The notes: generated by a model not told the origin, from the sequence alone. A stretch of 64,000 bases of DNA from Candidatus Skiveiella danica (GCA_016721925.1 JADKHE010000013.1:310001-374000), one strand, 5' to 3'. Counted from the stretch's first letter, positions 25,706-34,665 are shown. Numbers and translations: made by a program.

Positions 25706-26163
25706 TGATGGGAGGAGTGGGCCTGAGACAGTGCCCGGACAGCCGCTGGCCAGGGCGCAGCGGCCTTGTCGGCTGCGCTGACGTGCACGAACACACTGAC
25801 CGCACGCAACGCGCACTGGCCCGCCTGGTAGATGGCCTGCTCCAGACGCAGGGATGTGCGGCCGATGCTCAGGATGCGGGTGCCGGTGAAGACCGCGTCG
25901 CCATAGAGCATCTCGCGCACGAAGCTCACCTCCAGCGAAGCAATCACCAGCTTGTCGCCGGGCGGCAGCGCAGGCCGCACCACCTCGCCGAGGAAGTCGA
26001 AGCGGGCATTGGCCAGCAGGGCGGTCTGGGCCGCGTTGTTCACGTGCTGCTGGAAATCGAGGTCGGTCAGGCGCAGGCGATCCTCGCGAACGTGCTGGAA
26101 ATCGCTCAGGGCCGGCAGCGACGCCCGCGCAGGCCGAGGGGATGGGGAGATGGAATCGCTCAT
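25702..26163 (-). CDS. Hot-dog fold acyl-CoA thioesterase (4HBT family)
   Basis: A 153-residue hot-dog protein. The 4HBT signature is DLDFQQHVNNAAQTALLANARFDFL, with Asp and the HVNN motif as in 4-hydroxybenzoyl-CoA thioesterase and YbgC types. ATG 26163 gives a normal N-terminus. It hydrolyses an acyl- or aroyl-CoA. It lies between livF and the citrate-synthase-like gene, and may release a stalled CoA ester or finish the pathway. Confidence 0.8.
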   Translation of the reverse strand: MSDSISPSPRPARASLPALSDFQHVREDRLRLTDLDFQQHVNNAAQTALLANARFDFLGEVVRPALPPGDKLVIASLEVSFVREMLYGDAVFTGTRILSIGRTSLRLEQAIYQAGQCALRAVSVFVHVSAADKAAAPWPAAVRALSQAHSSHQ

Positions 26164-26197
26164 GGTGAAAATAGAGAGTGATATCGGGGGACAGGGC

Positions 26198-26941
26198 TCA
26201 GGCGGCGCGGGCCTGCACATTGGCGCCACCGAGGAAGGCTTCCTGCACGCGCGGATCGAACAGCAGCTCCTGGCCGGTGCCGCTGATGGTGAAGCGACCC
26301 AGCGAGAGCACGTAGGCCCGGTCGCTCATCCGCAAGGCGGCACGTGCGTTCTGCTCGACCAGCAGCACTGAAATGCCCATCTCGCGCTGCAGGCGGCTGA
26401 TCAGGCGGAAGATTTCGGCGGTCACCAGCGGCGCCAGGCCCATGGACGGCTCATCGAGCATTAGCAGCTGTGGCCGGCCCATCATGGCGCGGCCGATGGC
26501 TACCATCTGCTGCTCGCCACCAGAGAGCGTGCCGGCGGCCTGGTGCTGGCGCTCGCGCAGGCGAGCGAAAAGGTCGAACACCATCTCCAGATCGCTCTGC
26601 ACCGCTTTCTGGCTGCGGCCGAAAGCACCCAGGCGCAGGTTGTCCTCGACGCTGAGATCTGCAAACATGCGTCGGCCCTCGGGCACTTGGCGCACGCCGC
26701 TGCGGGAGATCTTGGCCGGCGCGAGCCGGTTGAGCGGTTGACCGGACAGGCACACGCTACCCGCGCGGGGCCGCACGATGCCCGAGATCGTGTTGATCAG
26801 GGTCGACTTGCCGGCGCCGTTGGCGCCGACGATGGACACTACCTCGCCGCGGCCAACGGTCAGCGAGACCTGATGCAGCACCTCGATGGCGCCGTAACCG
26901 GCGATCAGGTCGGTGACCTCCAGCAATACTTGGGTCGTCAT
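26198..26941 (-). CDS. livF: ABC transporter ATPase, LivF type
   Basis: A 247-residue ATPase subunit of a branched-chain-type importer. Walker A GANGAGKST is near residue 39, the signature LSGGEQQM near 140 and Walker B LLMLDEPSMGL near 158. LivF type is indicated by its position after LivG and by the short ATPase lacking the extra LivG tail. It overlaps livG by four bases. The complex imports an amino-acid- or aromatic-acid-like solute. Confidence 0.88.
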   Translation of the reverse strand: MTTQVLLEVTDLIAGYGAIEVLHQVSLTVGRGEVVSIVGANGAGKSTLINTISGIVRPRAGSVCLSGQPLNRLAPAKISRSGVRQVPEGRRMFADLSVEDNLRLGAFGRSQKAVQSDLEMVFDLFARLRERQHQAAGTLSGGEQQMVAIGRAMMGRPQLLMLDEPSMGLAPLVTAEIFRLISRLQREMGISVLLVEQNARAALRMSDRAYVLSLGRFTISGTGQELLFDPRVQEAFLGGANVQARAA

Positions 26942-27744
26942 GCGGTAGCCTCCGAGGAAAGTGCGGGGGTGTCCAAGGGGTCGGCCCCCAGGTAGGCGGC
27001 GATCACCGCCTCATTGCGCTGGATTTCCTGCGGCGTGCCTTCGGCCAGCATCTCGCCGAAATTCACCACCACGATGCGATCGGCGATCGACATGATCAGC
27101 GACATGTCGTGCTCGACCAGCAGCACCGTCAGGCCGTCGTGGGCGAAGCGCTTGAGGTCGCGCCCGAGATCTTCGGTCTCGGTCGGGTTCAGGCCGGCTG
27201 CCGGCTCGTCGAGCAGCAGCAGGGCGGGCTTCTGTGCCAAGCTGCGAGCCACCTCGACCCGGCGCTGGTCACCGTAGGACAGGGCGTCGGCCGGGTTGTT
27301 CCAAAGCGAAGACGGCAGGCCGGTCTGGGTCAGAGCGGCATGGGCGGCCACTTGCGCCGCACGGTTGTCGCGCCGCACGCGCCAGGGTCGCGTGAACAGA
27401 TCAAGCATGGCAAAGTCGCTGTAAAGGTCGGCCCCGACGACCACGTTGTCAATCGCGCTCAGGCCCCTGATCATCTGGGGTGTCTGATAGGAGCGCGAAA
27501 TGCCGCAGCGCACACGCTGCGCCGGCCCCAGACGGCTGATGTCCCGCCCATTCATCTGGATGCTGCCGCTGGTCTGCGGCAGCACGCCGGTGATGAGGTT
27601 GATCAGCGTCGTCTTGCCCGCGCCGTTGGGCCCGATCAGCGCCGTGATGGCGCCGCGTTCCACCTCAAACGACACGTTGTTGACCGCTTTGAGGCCGCCA
27701 AAGGTCTTGCTCACACCGTCGAGGCGAAGGATGCTCTGGCTCAT
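26938..27744 (-). CDS. livG: ABC transporter ATPase, LivG type
   Basis: A 268-residue ATPase. Walker A GPNGAGKTT is near residue 38, the signature LSYGDQRRVEVARSL near 156 and Walker B LLLLDEPAAGLNPTE near 178. The long Q-loop insertion and the C-terminal PQEIQRNEAVIAAYLG are LivG features. ATG 27744 overlaps the livM stop by four bases; the long upstream open frame inside livM is not part of the gene. Confidence 0.88.
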   Translation of the reverse strand: MSQSILRLDGVSKTFGGLKAVNNVSFEVERGAITALIGPNGAGKTTLINLITGVLPQTSGSIQMNGRDISRLGPAQRVRCGISRSYQTPQMIRGLSAIDNVVVGADLYSDFAMLDLFTRPWRVRRDNRAAQVAAHAALTQTGLPSSLWNNPADALSYGDQRRVEVARSLAQKPALLLLDEPAAGLNPTETEDLGRDLKRFAHDGLTVLLVEHDMSLIMSIADRIVVVNFGEMLAEGTPQEIQRNEAVIAAYLGADPLDTPALSSEATA

Positions 27745-28715
27745 GCCTTCCTCCCGGCTGTAACGAGTTGGCGCAGGCTGCCGTACAGGCTGGAGGCCAG
27801 CCCGTTGGGCATGAACATCACGACCAGCGTCATGATGGTGCCGTAGACAAAGAGCTTGGCCGACTCGAAATGCTCGAGCGCATGCGGCAGCAGCGTGACC
27901 AAGAGTGCGCCGATCAGCGAACCCCAGACGGTGGACAACGAACCGACGATGACCATCATCAGCAATTCGATGGAAATCATGATCGAGAAACTCGAAGCGT
28001 TGAAGGAGCGCATGAACAGCGCGTACAGGGCGCCCGACAGGCCCGCGCACCCGGCCGCCAGGGCGAAGATGGCGGCCTTGGTTCTCTCCACCTGGATGCC
28101 CGAGCAGGCCGCCACCAGCTCGGAGGTGTGGATCGCGTGCAGTGAGCGACCGATGGCGCTGTGCACTAGCACCAGGGACAGGCCGGTAACCAGCATCAGG
28201 CACAGCGCGGCCAGCGGGAAGAACTGGTCACCGCCCCAGGCACTGACCAGGGTGAACTTCGGCAGGTCAAGAATGCCCGGGTCCAGCCCTCCGGTAACGT
28301 CGGTCCAGCGCGAAGCGAAGATATAGCCGGCAGAGCCAAGGGCCAGCGTGGCCAGTGCCAGGTAGTGGCCCGACAGCCGCAGGATGGGCCGGGCAATGGC
28401 ATAGGCCACGACGGTAGGCAGCAGGGTCGCCAGGCCCAGGGCGAACAGCGGATGCAGACCGAATTTCTGCACCTGGTAGGCAAAGCCGTAGGCGCCCATG
28501 GCCATGAAAGCGTTCTGGCCCAGCGAGATCTGGCCAGCAAAGCCCACCAGCAGGGTCATGCCGGTGGCAGCCACTGCAAAGATGATGGCCTGCAGCAGCA
28601 CACTGCGGTAGAAGTGGTCGCGCACCAATGTGTGAATGAGCAGCAAGGTCACGGCCATCGCCAGAAAGCCCAGCGCGTCGCGCCCGTGGGAAGTCTTGAA
28701 CACCTGCATCGTCAC
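27741..28715 (-). CDS. livM: ABC transporter permease, LivM type
   Basis: A 324-residue permease with about ten hydrophobic helices. The LivM signature GFAGQISLGQNAFMAMGAYG is near residue 60, and the late EAA-like loop appears in the HAIHTSELVAACSGIQVERTK region. It pairs with LivH in the inner membrane and overlaps it by four bases. Membrane protein. Confidence 0.88.
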   Translation of the reverse strand: MTMQVFKTSHGRDALGFLAMAVTLLLIHTLVRDHFYRSVLLQAIIFAVAATGMTLLVGFAGQISLGQNAFMAMGAYGFAYQVQKFGLHPLFALGLATLLPTVVAYAIARPILRLSGHYLALATLALGSAGYIFASRWTDVTGGLDPGILDLPKFTLVSAWGGDQFFPLAALCLMLVTGLSLVLVHSAIGRSLHAIHTSELVAACSGIQVERTKAAIFALAAGCAGLSGALYALFMRSFNASSFSIMISIELLMMVIVGSLSTVWGSLIGALLVTLLPHALEHFESAKLFVYGTIMTLVVMFMPNGLASSLYGSLRQLVTAGRKA

Positions 28716-29593
28716 ACCCTCTTGACTTGCAATTTGCCCAGCAGACCGGCGGGCCGCACGATCAGTACCGCCACCAGCAGCAGGAAGGACACCGCGTCCT
28801 TGTAGCCCGAGGCGCCATAACCTGCCGACAGGCTCTCCACCAAACCGATCAACAGCCCGCCGAGCACCGCCCCGATGGGGTTGCCCAGACCGCCGGCGAT
28901 CGCCGCTGCAAAGCCCTTGAGCCCCAGGGCAATGCCGTTTTCATAGAACGGCGGTGCCAGTGGCGCCATCAGCGCCCCGGCCAACCCGCCGATGAGCCCG
29001 GCGATCGCAAACGCGAGCAAGGCCATGTGCCGCGGCTCGATACCGCACAGTGCGGCGGCGCGCGGCTCCATGCTGGCCGCCTGCATGGCTTTGCCGATCG
29101 TGGTATGGGAGAAGAGCAGCCACAGCGCCAGGCTGACCGCCATCATGGCCAGCGCGATCCATAGACCTTGCGGCGGAATGAACACCCCGCCCGCGTCCAG
29201 CTCGGGAAAACCGCCAAAGTCGTTGACGAAGCTCACACTTCGACCAAACACGATAGAGGCTCCGCCGCGCAGCATCAACGTGATGCCGATGGTGAGCATC
29301 ACCAGCATCTGCAGGTCGCGGCTCTTGGCCTTGTCGAAAGCCAGCGCCTGCATCAGCAGCCCCACCAAGGTGGTGAGAGCGGCCGCAACCAGCACCGCTG
29401 CGACGGTTCCCCATCCCGACGCCTCGGCGCCAATGACCGCCGCCGTGGCCAGACCGCCGAGCATCAGGAATTCGCCATTGGCGAAGTTGATGACCCGGGT
29501 GGCGTTGAAGACGATCGTGAACCCCAGCGCAGCCATGCCATAGATGCAGCCGATCACGAGTCCACTAATCAAGATTTGCAGAAAGTACGTCAT
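28712..29593 (-). CDS. livH: ABC transporter permease, LivH type
   Basis: A 293-residue inner-membrane permease, the first gene of the liv-type operon. The N-terminus MTYFLQILISGLVIGCIYGMAALGFTIVF with ATRVINFANGEFLMLGG is diagnostic for LivH. The operon downstream is livMGF, thioesterase, citryl-CoA-lyase-like, CoA-transferase, araC-type. This links uptake directly with CoA-dependent catabolism. The promoter should lie in 29594-29750. Confidence 0.88.
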   Translation of the reverse strand: MTYFLQILISGLVIGCIYGMAALGFTIVFNATRVINFANGEFLMLGGLATAAVIGAEASGWGTVAAVLVAAALTTLVGLLMQALAFDKAKSRDLQMLVMLTIGITLMLRGGASIVFGRSVSFVNDFGGFPELDAGGVFIPPQGLWIALAMMAVSLALWLLFSHTTIGKAMQAASMEPRAAALCGIEPRHMALLAFAIAGLIGGLAGALMAPLAPPFYENGIALGLKGFAAAIAGGLGNPIGAVLGGLLIGLVESLSAGYGASGYKDAVSFLLLVAVLIVRPAGLLGKLQVKRV

Positions 29594-29961
29594 AGAAGGG
29601 TCGCCTGTCTCCTGTGCTTGCGCTCGTGCAGCGAAGTTCCGCCGCTCGTTGAATGATATATAAATTCCGACAGAAAGAATACCATTCTTTCTAGAAGAAT
29701 TTATAGGTAATTACCAGAAGATATCTGTCAGCCGCCGATGCCGGGCACGAATGGGCAAGCCCAGCAGGGGTGATTTGGCGCCCTTGCATAGGGGAAGTAG
29801 GCTGCATCGGGGGGATCTATGCACCCTGGCGGGCAGAGACCTGGGGCTCGGAAACGGCGCGTCAGACCAGTCATGCGGTCGGAAGCCGTTCTGTCAGGAG
29901 GAATTTCTAGCGTTAAGCAGCAGTGGTTCCGGTCGAAGACCGGTGGCCCGCTAAGCGGTAG
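29594..29961. other. Intergenic control region between livH and iclR-type gene
   Basis: No gene is seen. The livH-proximal part (29650-29720) is strongly AT-rich against a GC-rich background and contains a 9-base perfect dyad (separate entry), so it is the likely promoter. Beyond it a short hairpin (CCGGTC 29929-29934 with GACCGG 29938-29943) sits just downstream of the iclR-type gene and may help terminate it. Confidence 0.6.
29672..29692. promoter_or_regulatory. Operator candidate upstream of livH
   Basis: AGAAAGAAT at 29672-29680 is the exact reverse complement of ATTCTTTCT at 29684-29692, with a 3-base spacer. It lies 79 bases upstream of the livH start in AT-rich sequence. IclR-family and other regulators use short dyads of this kind. 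The IclR gene next door is the obvious candidate binder. Confidence 0.55.
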
Positions 29962-30660
29962 TCAGGCGGGTCGGCGACGCCCGAACTCCTGCTCAAGGCG
30001 CGTGACGTCCTGCAGCAGGACATCCCGGAAGCGCTGGATCGCCTCCGACGTGAATCGCGAGCGCAGGCCGCTAATGGTCAGCGCGCCCAGCAGTTTGTCG
30101 TGAGCGTCGAAGAGGGGCGCGGAGATGGCTGCGGCGTCGGGGTCGCGGTCGCCCAGGCTGAGGGCGAACCCGTCGTGGCGGATGCGCTCGAAAAGTTCAC
30201 CCGTTTCGCCGCTCCAGGCCAGCAGCACCAAGCCCGCCGCTCCTTTGTTCATGGGCAAGCGGTCGCCGACATCGACGTGGTGGCGAATGGTCTGGCTTGA
30301 GTTCTCGCGAAACAGGCAGACACGCTCATCACCATCGCGCACGTAAAACGAGGCGGTTTCCCCGCTGCTGCGCGCCAGCGCCTTGATGGCGCCCTGCAGC
30401 AGCTCGCTCTGGTCCAATGCCGAGCCGCGCGTCTGGGCCAGGCGCGCGCAGGCAGGTCCAAGCTCGAAGCGGCCGTCATCGCGCCGTCGCAAGTAGCCGA
30501 AGCGTTCGAGCGAAACGGTCAAGCGCAGGATGGTGCTCTTGTAGAAGCCCGTGGCCAGGGACAGCTCGTGCAGCGACAGCGAGGGTTTTCCTGAACCCGG
30601 AATGGCATCGAGCAGGCTCAGCGCCCGCTCCACTGCTTCAACACCTTTTTCTGTCGCCAT
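29962..30660 (-). CDS. IclR-family transcriptional regulator
   Basis: A 232-residue IclR-type regulator. The N-terminal winged HTH is LSLHELSLATGFYKSTILRLTVSLERFGYLRR. The C-terminal effector domain shows ETASFYVRDGDERVCLFRENSSQTIRHHVDVGDRLPMNKGAAG. IclR proteins commonly control aromatic-acid and beta-ketoadipate genes in response to an intermediate. It follows the acyl-CoA ligase by 30 bases and precedes the liv-type operon, and could control one or both. Confidence 0.87.
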   Translation of the reverse strand: MATEKGVEAVERALSLLDAIPGSGKPSLSLHELSLATGFYKSTILRLTVSLERFGYLRRRDDGRFELGPACARLAQTRGSALDQSELLQGAIKALARSSGETASFYVRDGDERVCLFRENSSQTIRHHVDVGDRLPMNKGAAGLVLLAWSGETGELFERIRHDGFALSLGDRDPDAAAISAPLFDAHDKLLGALTISGLRSRFTSEAIQRFRDVLLQDVTRLEQEFGRRRPA

Positions 30661-30690
30661 CGTTGCCTTTGTCAGGAACCCACTGCGGGG

Positions 30691-32276
30691 TCATGCATTG
30701 AAATCCACGGCACGCTGCCGCAACGTCGGGTCTTTGCGAAGTTCGGCCTTGGCCACCTTGTGGGTCGGCGTCAGCGGCATGTCGTCTAGCAGAATCACGT
30801 AGCGTGGGACCTTCATCGCCGTCAGGCGCTGCCGGCACCAGTCGACGACGTCCTGCTCGGTCAGCGCAAGGCCCTCCTTGGGCTTGACGGCCACGAGTAT
30901 GTCCTCATCTCCAAATTCAGAGTGCACGCCAATGGCGGCCGCCACGAGTACGCCGGGATGTTCGCCGATCACTCGATCCAACTCGGAGCCGGCCACGTTC
31001 TCGCCGCGCCGGCGGATGATATCTTTTTTGCGCGAGACGAAGTAATAGCGGCCCTGCGCATCGGCCCTCACCAGATCACCAGTGAGAAACCAGCCGTCAC
31101 GGAAGCTCTTGCGCGTCTGCTCCTCGTCGTTAAAGTAGCCCTGCATCAGGATGGGCGTGCGCACGGCCAGCTCGCCAGTTTCGCCCACCGTCACATCACG
31201 TCCGTCGTCGTCGACGATGCGGCATTCGGCCCAGGGACGACCGGGATGGGGGTGGCGGCAGAGCAGCCCCATGCAGTTGGGGGGCACCTCACCCTGCACC
31301 GGGGTACTGAGCACCCCGGGATCTCGGTCATGGCATAGCCGCCCACCAGCACCGGCACGCCAAAACGCTCGCGAAATGGCGCCATCATGGCTTGGCGCAA
31401 GCCGTAGATCTTGCGCAACGTGTGTCCGGGGATGAATTCGCTGGCCGGCCGGTTGAGCAGGATGGCGGCCACCGCCTCGATGATGTTGACCTGGGTGGCA
31501 CGCAGCGCCTGCACGCGCTGCCAGAAGGTCGAGGCGGAGAAGCGCTGCTCGACCAGCAACGTCGCGCCCGCGGCCAGTGCGCCGGCCACCGAATAGAACA
31601 TCGCATTGATATGGAACATGGGAAGGATCAGCAGCAGGCGATCTTCCGGCTGCAGGTGAAGCCGCTCCACGAAGGCTTCGCCGGCGCAGATCAGGCTTTG
31701 TTGGCTGTGCATCACACCCTTGGGGAAGCCGGTGGTGCCGGAGGTGTAAATAATGATGCAGGTGGCCTCGGCGTCGCCACGCGACGCCGGCAGGGCTTGG
31801 CCTGCGCGAGCCCACCCCTCGCCCATTTCGTGCAGCACGGCCGACACACCAGCCTGGGACAGCGCCTCGCGCGCCACCGGCATGGCTTCTACATCGGTCA
31901 GCAACATCGCCGGGCGACAGTGGCCGACAACGTACGCCACCTCCTCAAGTTTGAACTGCGGATTGATGGGAACGAAAATCGATCCCACGCGAGCAGCCGC
32001 AAGCAGCAGAAGCAGATGCCAAGGGCTGTTGCGTCCCATGACCACGATGCGGTCGCCGGCCTGCACGCCGTCGGCACGCAGTTGGAAGGCCATGCGCTGG
32101 ACGGTTTCCTCGACCTGCTGCCAGCTCCATGAACGGCCTTCGAAGACCATCATCTCGCGGCCGGGATGTCGCTCGCGTCGACTTGCGACGAAGTCGTCCA
32201 GCGTGTAATCGTGGGCACGAAACCGGCGGATGACCTCCAAGGATGTCAGGCGGTCCGTCACATCCTCATTGGCCAT
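30691..32276 (-). pseudogene. Acyl-CoA synthetase (AMP-forming) with a one-base frameshift
   Basis: An ANL-superfamily acid:CoA ligase of about 528 residues. The start is at ATG 32276, inside the last codons of the citrate-synthase-like gene. The P-loop IIYTSGTTGFPKG, the GYAMTEIPG A5 motif and the late DGWFLTGDLVRADAQGRYYFVSRKKDIIRRRGENV motif are all present. At plus strand 31314-31317 (four Cs) one base is missing, which shifts the frame after MTEIPG. An extra base restores VLSTPVQGEVPPN. It may activate an aromatic or aliphatic acid as its CoA ester. The frameshift may be genuine or a homopolymer error. Confidence 0.84.
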
Positions 32277-33054
32277 GCTGGCCCTCCGATTCGGCGGGAT
32301 GCTTGTAGGCGATGTTCTCGCGTGTGAGCTTCCAGATCTCCCGCGCGGCGTGGGTGTTTTGCTCCTCCAGAATGTGGCCGAGCAGGCCGCCAGCGCGCGA
32401 GATGACAGCAATACCGCGCATCGCCGCCGGGGGCACGCCAATCTCCAGAAGCACGGCGGCGATCGCACCGGTGGCGTTGATGGTGAGGTGCTTGCCGTAA
32501 CCCGCATCCACCGCAGCGCTCAACTTGTTCAGTAACGCGACGTACGAGCCGTTGCAACCGACCTCGCGTGCAACATCCAGGATGACCGGCGAGCGCGGGT
32601 CGTCCGGCTTGTGGGCCCGGTGCCCGAAGCCTGGCAGAGTGACCTTGTTGGTCTGATACTGCTGCACGACACGGGCACAGTAGGCGTCGGCATCGGCCTC
32701 GTGGATGCCCTCTTGCAGAATCCGGGCGCAGCCTTCAATGGTGCCCGCAAAAACGGAGCCCACCGTGAGCAGGCCGGCGGCCATGGCGACCTGCACCTGG
32801 TCCGGCACACTGTCGATGGTCATGCGGGTGATGATGGAAGTCGGCGTCCAGCCATGCTCCATCAGCGTCACTAGGCAGACGTCGAGCACCTTGGCCTGCC
32901 GAGCATCCGGCATGCTGCCGCAGGTCAGAAAATAGATCATTTCTGTGAACGACTTCTGTCGCATCAAGTCGGCGGTCAGACTCTTTCCTCGCACCGTGAT
33001 GGAGGTGGCGTCAGCGGTGGCAATGTTCGTTTTGCAGGAACTCATGTTTCGCAT
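32266..33054 (-). CDS. Citrate-synthase-fold protein with altered catalytic residues (copy 2)
   Basis: A 262-residue member of the short citrate synthase/citryl-CoA lyase group. The PGFGHRAHKPDDPR block (H320 equivalent) is intact. The region that should hold the H274-type His reads VFAGTIEG, and the segment equivalent to the D375 Asp reads NATGAIAAV instead of N-V-D-G-A. Together with the CoA-transferase 32 bases upstream it probably cleaves or senses a tricarboxylate CoA ester. Given the missing residues, altered chemistry or loss of activity is possible. Confidence 0.75.
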   Translation of the reverse strand: MRNMSSCKTNIATADATSITVRGKSLTADLMRQKSFTEMIYFLTCGSMPDARQAKVLDVCLVTLMEHGWTPTSIITRMTIDSVPDQVQVAMAAGLLTVGSVFAGTIEGCARILQEGIHEADADAYCARVVQQYQTNKVTLPGFGHRAHKPDDPRSPVILDVAREVGCNGSYVALLNKLSAAVDAGYGKHLTINATGAIAAVLLEIGVPPAAMRGIAVISRAGGLLGHILEEQNTHAAREIWKLTRENIAYKHPAESEGQHGQ

Positions 33055-33086
33055 TTTTTTCGTGAAGAGTGGCGGGCCGCTGCCGA

Positions 33087-34229
33087 TTACTCGGAAAGTG
33101 ACTGCTGGTGCTCGCCCAGCGCCGGTGCCTTGGCACCGAATCCGGGCCGCTGGCCGTCGATGGACAGGGGCAGGCCCATGATCTTGAGCTGCTCGTTCTG
33201 CGAATCCAGCAGCATGCCGATGGCGTGCGTCTGCTCATGTGCCACGACCTGCGGCACGCTGTTAATGGGTGCGCAAGGCACGCCCGCCGCTTCCAGCAGA
33301 TCGGTCCATTGCTGAGCGGGCCTCAGGCGAACGAGCTCAACGATCATGGGTAGCAGCGTGTCGCGGTTACGCGTGCGCTCGGCATTGGTGGCAAAACGCG
33401 GATCGTTCACCCACTCGGAATGCCCGAGCACGCCGGCCATCTTGGCGAACAGGCGATCGTTGCCCGCGGCGATCACCACCGGACCGTCCGCGGCCTCGAA
33501 GGCCTGGTAGGGCGTGAGCGAGTTGTGACCGGTACCCACGCGCGGCGGGATCTTGCCGGTGGCGCCGTAGTCGGCCACATGGCGCGAGACCCACCCCAAC
33601 GCCGTCTCGAACAGAGAAGTCTGCACGACGCTGCCCTGGCCAGTGGCCTGACGGTTGAGCAAGGCGGTCAGCGCGCCGATGACCGTCCACATGCCGGTCC
33701 CCATGTCCACAATAGAAGGTCCGACGCGCGACGGCGGCCCCGCCGGGTCACCGTTGACGCTGACCAGACCGGCAAAGGCTTGCAGCAGCGGTTCATAGCC
33801 AGGCTTGGACTCCATGGGACCGGCATGACCGAAAGCGTTCATGCCGCAATAGATCAGGCGTGGGTTCAGACGCATCAGCGCGGCGGCATCCACCCCCAGC
33901 TTCTCCTCCACGCCCGGGCGAAGGTTGTGGATGAAAATGTCCGCCTTGGCGATCAGGCGGTCGAACACGGCCTTGTCCTGTGGCTGGTCCAGCGACAGAA
34001 CAATGGACTTCTTGTTCCGGTTCATCAGATGAAAGCTGGTCGACGTGCCATCCACAAAGGGCGGCCCCCAGCCCCGGCAGTCATCGCCACCGTCCTTTTC
34101 AATCTTGATCACGTTGGCGCCGAGTTCGCCAAAGATGCTGGCGGCATAGGGGGCGGCCAGGTTCTGCCCAAGCTCCACCACCGTGATGCCTCCCAAATGG
34201 GGCAAGGGTGCGTTCGCTTTTGTCTCCAT
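33087..34229 (-). CDS. CaiB/BaiF family CoA-transferase (copy 2)
   Basis: A 380-residue class III CoA-transferase from ATG 34229, with AAGGAAC as ribosome-binding site. Marks: VELGQNLAAPYAASIFGELGANVIKIEKDGGDDCRGWGPPF, NRNKKSIVLSLD, and the catalytic Asp in SIVDMGTGMW near residue 172. It heads a four-gene minus-strand operon: CoA-transferase, citrate-synthase-like, acyl-CoA ligase, IclR. It parallels copy 1 at 23688-24872, which is also paired with a citrate-synthase-like gene. Confidence 0.86.
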   Translation of the reverse strand: METKANAPLPHLGGITVVELGQNLAAPYAASIFGELGANVIKIEKDGGDDCRGWGPPFVDGTSTSFHLMNRNKKSIVLSLDQPQDKAVFDRLIAKADIFIHNLRPGVEEKLGVDAAALMRLNPRLIYCGMNAFGHAGPMESKPGYEPLLQAFAGLVSVNGDPAGPPSRVGPSIVDMGTGMWTVIGALTALLNRQATGQGSVVQTSLFETALGWVSRHVADYGATGKIPPRVGTGHNSLTPYQAFEAADGPVVIAAGNDRLFAKMAGVLGHSEWVNDPRFATNAERTRNRDTLLPMIVELVRLRPAQQWTDLLEAAGVPCAPINSVPQVVAHEQTHAIGMLLDSQNEQLKIMGLPLSIDGQRPGFGAKAPALGEHQQSLSE

Positions 34230-34230
34230 G

Positions 34231-34279
34231 ATGTAGTTCCTTAGGGTAGATGCATGAATTCTACTCAAAGGAACTACAT
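34231..34279. promoter_or_regulatory. 10-base inverted repeat around the CoA-transferase leader
   Basis: ATGTAGTTCC at 34231-34240 is the exact reverse complement of GGAACTACAT at 34270-34279, separated by 29 bases. One arm includes the ribosome-binding region of the CoA-transferase gene, so pairing in the mRNA would hide it. The dyad may be an operator or an RNA hairpin controlling translation. Confidence 0.5.
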
Positions 34280-34665
34280 TCTTCAAGACAGAACTTTATG
34301 GACGCCCTGTGCGATGAATTTTTCTCCTCAGCTGAACCGCTTCGGGTTACGTGAATGCTGGTTTGTCAAACTTAGGGCAGACTGTTTTCGCCAACGCCGC
34401 TTTGACCACCCGTACTGATTCAGCCTGATCAGGGTCGGCAGTTCTATAACCCGCATAAAGGCTCAGATTCCTTACGATTCGGGGTGATCACGGATTCTCG
34501 GCACGCCTGATCAAATTTTCATCGGCGGCAACAGCCTGCGCACTGTGCGACGTCGACCAGTCCTTCGCAGGCCGTCACCTGGCCGCCAAGGTTCAACACC
34601 GCCAGATGAGCCGCTCAGCAGGAATTTCGCCGAGGTGATGTGACAAGCGTCCCGAGCAACTCAAG
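34280..34665. other. Remnant DNA upstream of the IS630 fragment
   Basis: No intact gene is seen. On the minus strand, about 34352-34480 is open for 41 codons and reads LSLYAGYRTADPDQAESVRV, protein-like but of no family I recognise. Just before the IS630 fragment the plus strand reads DKRPEQLK in frame, behind an in-frame TGA at 34636. Confidence 0.45.

Noticed and set aside
34352..34480. A 41-codon protein-like fragment on the minus strand
   Set aside because: It has no start signal and no recognised family, so it was kept only as a remark in the region entry.
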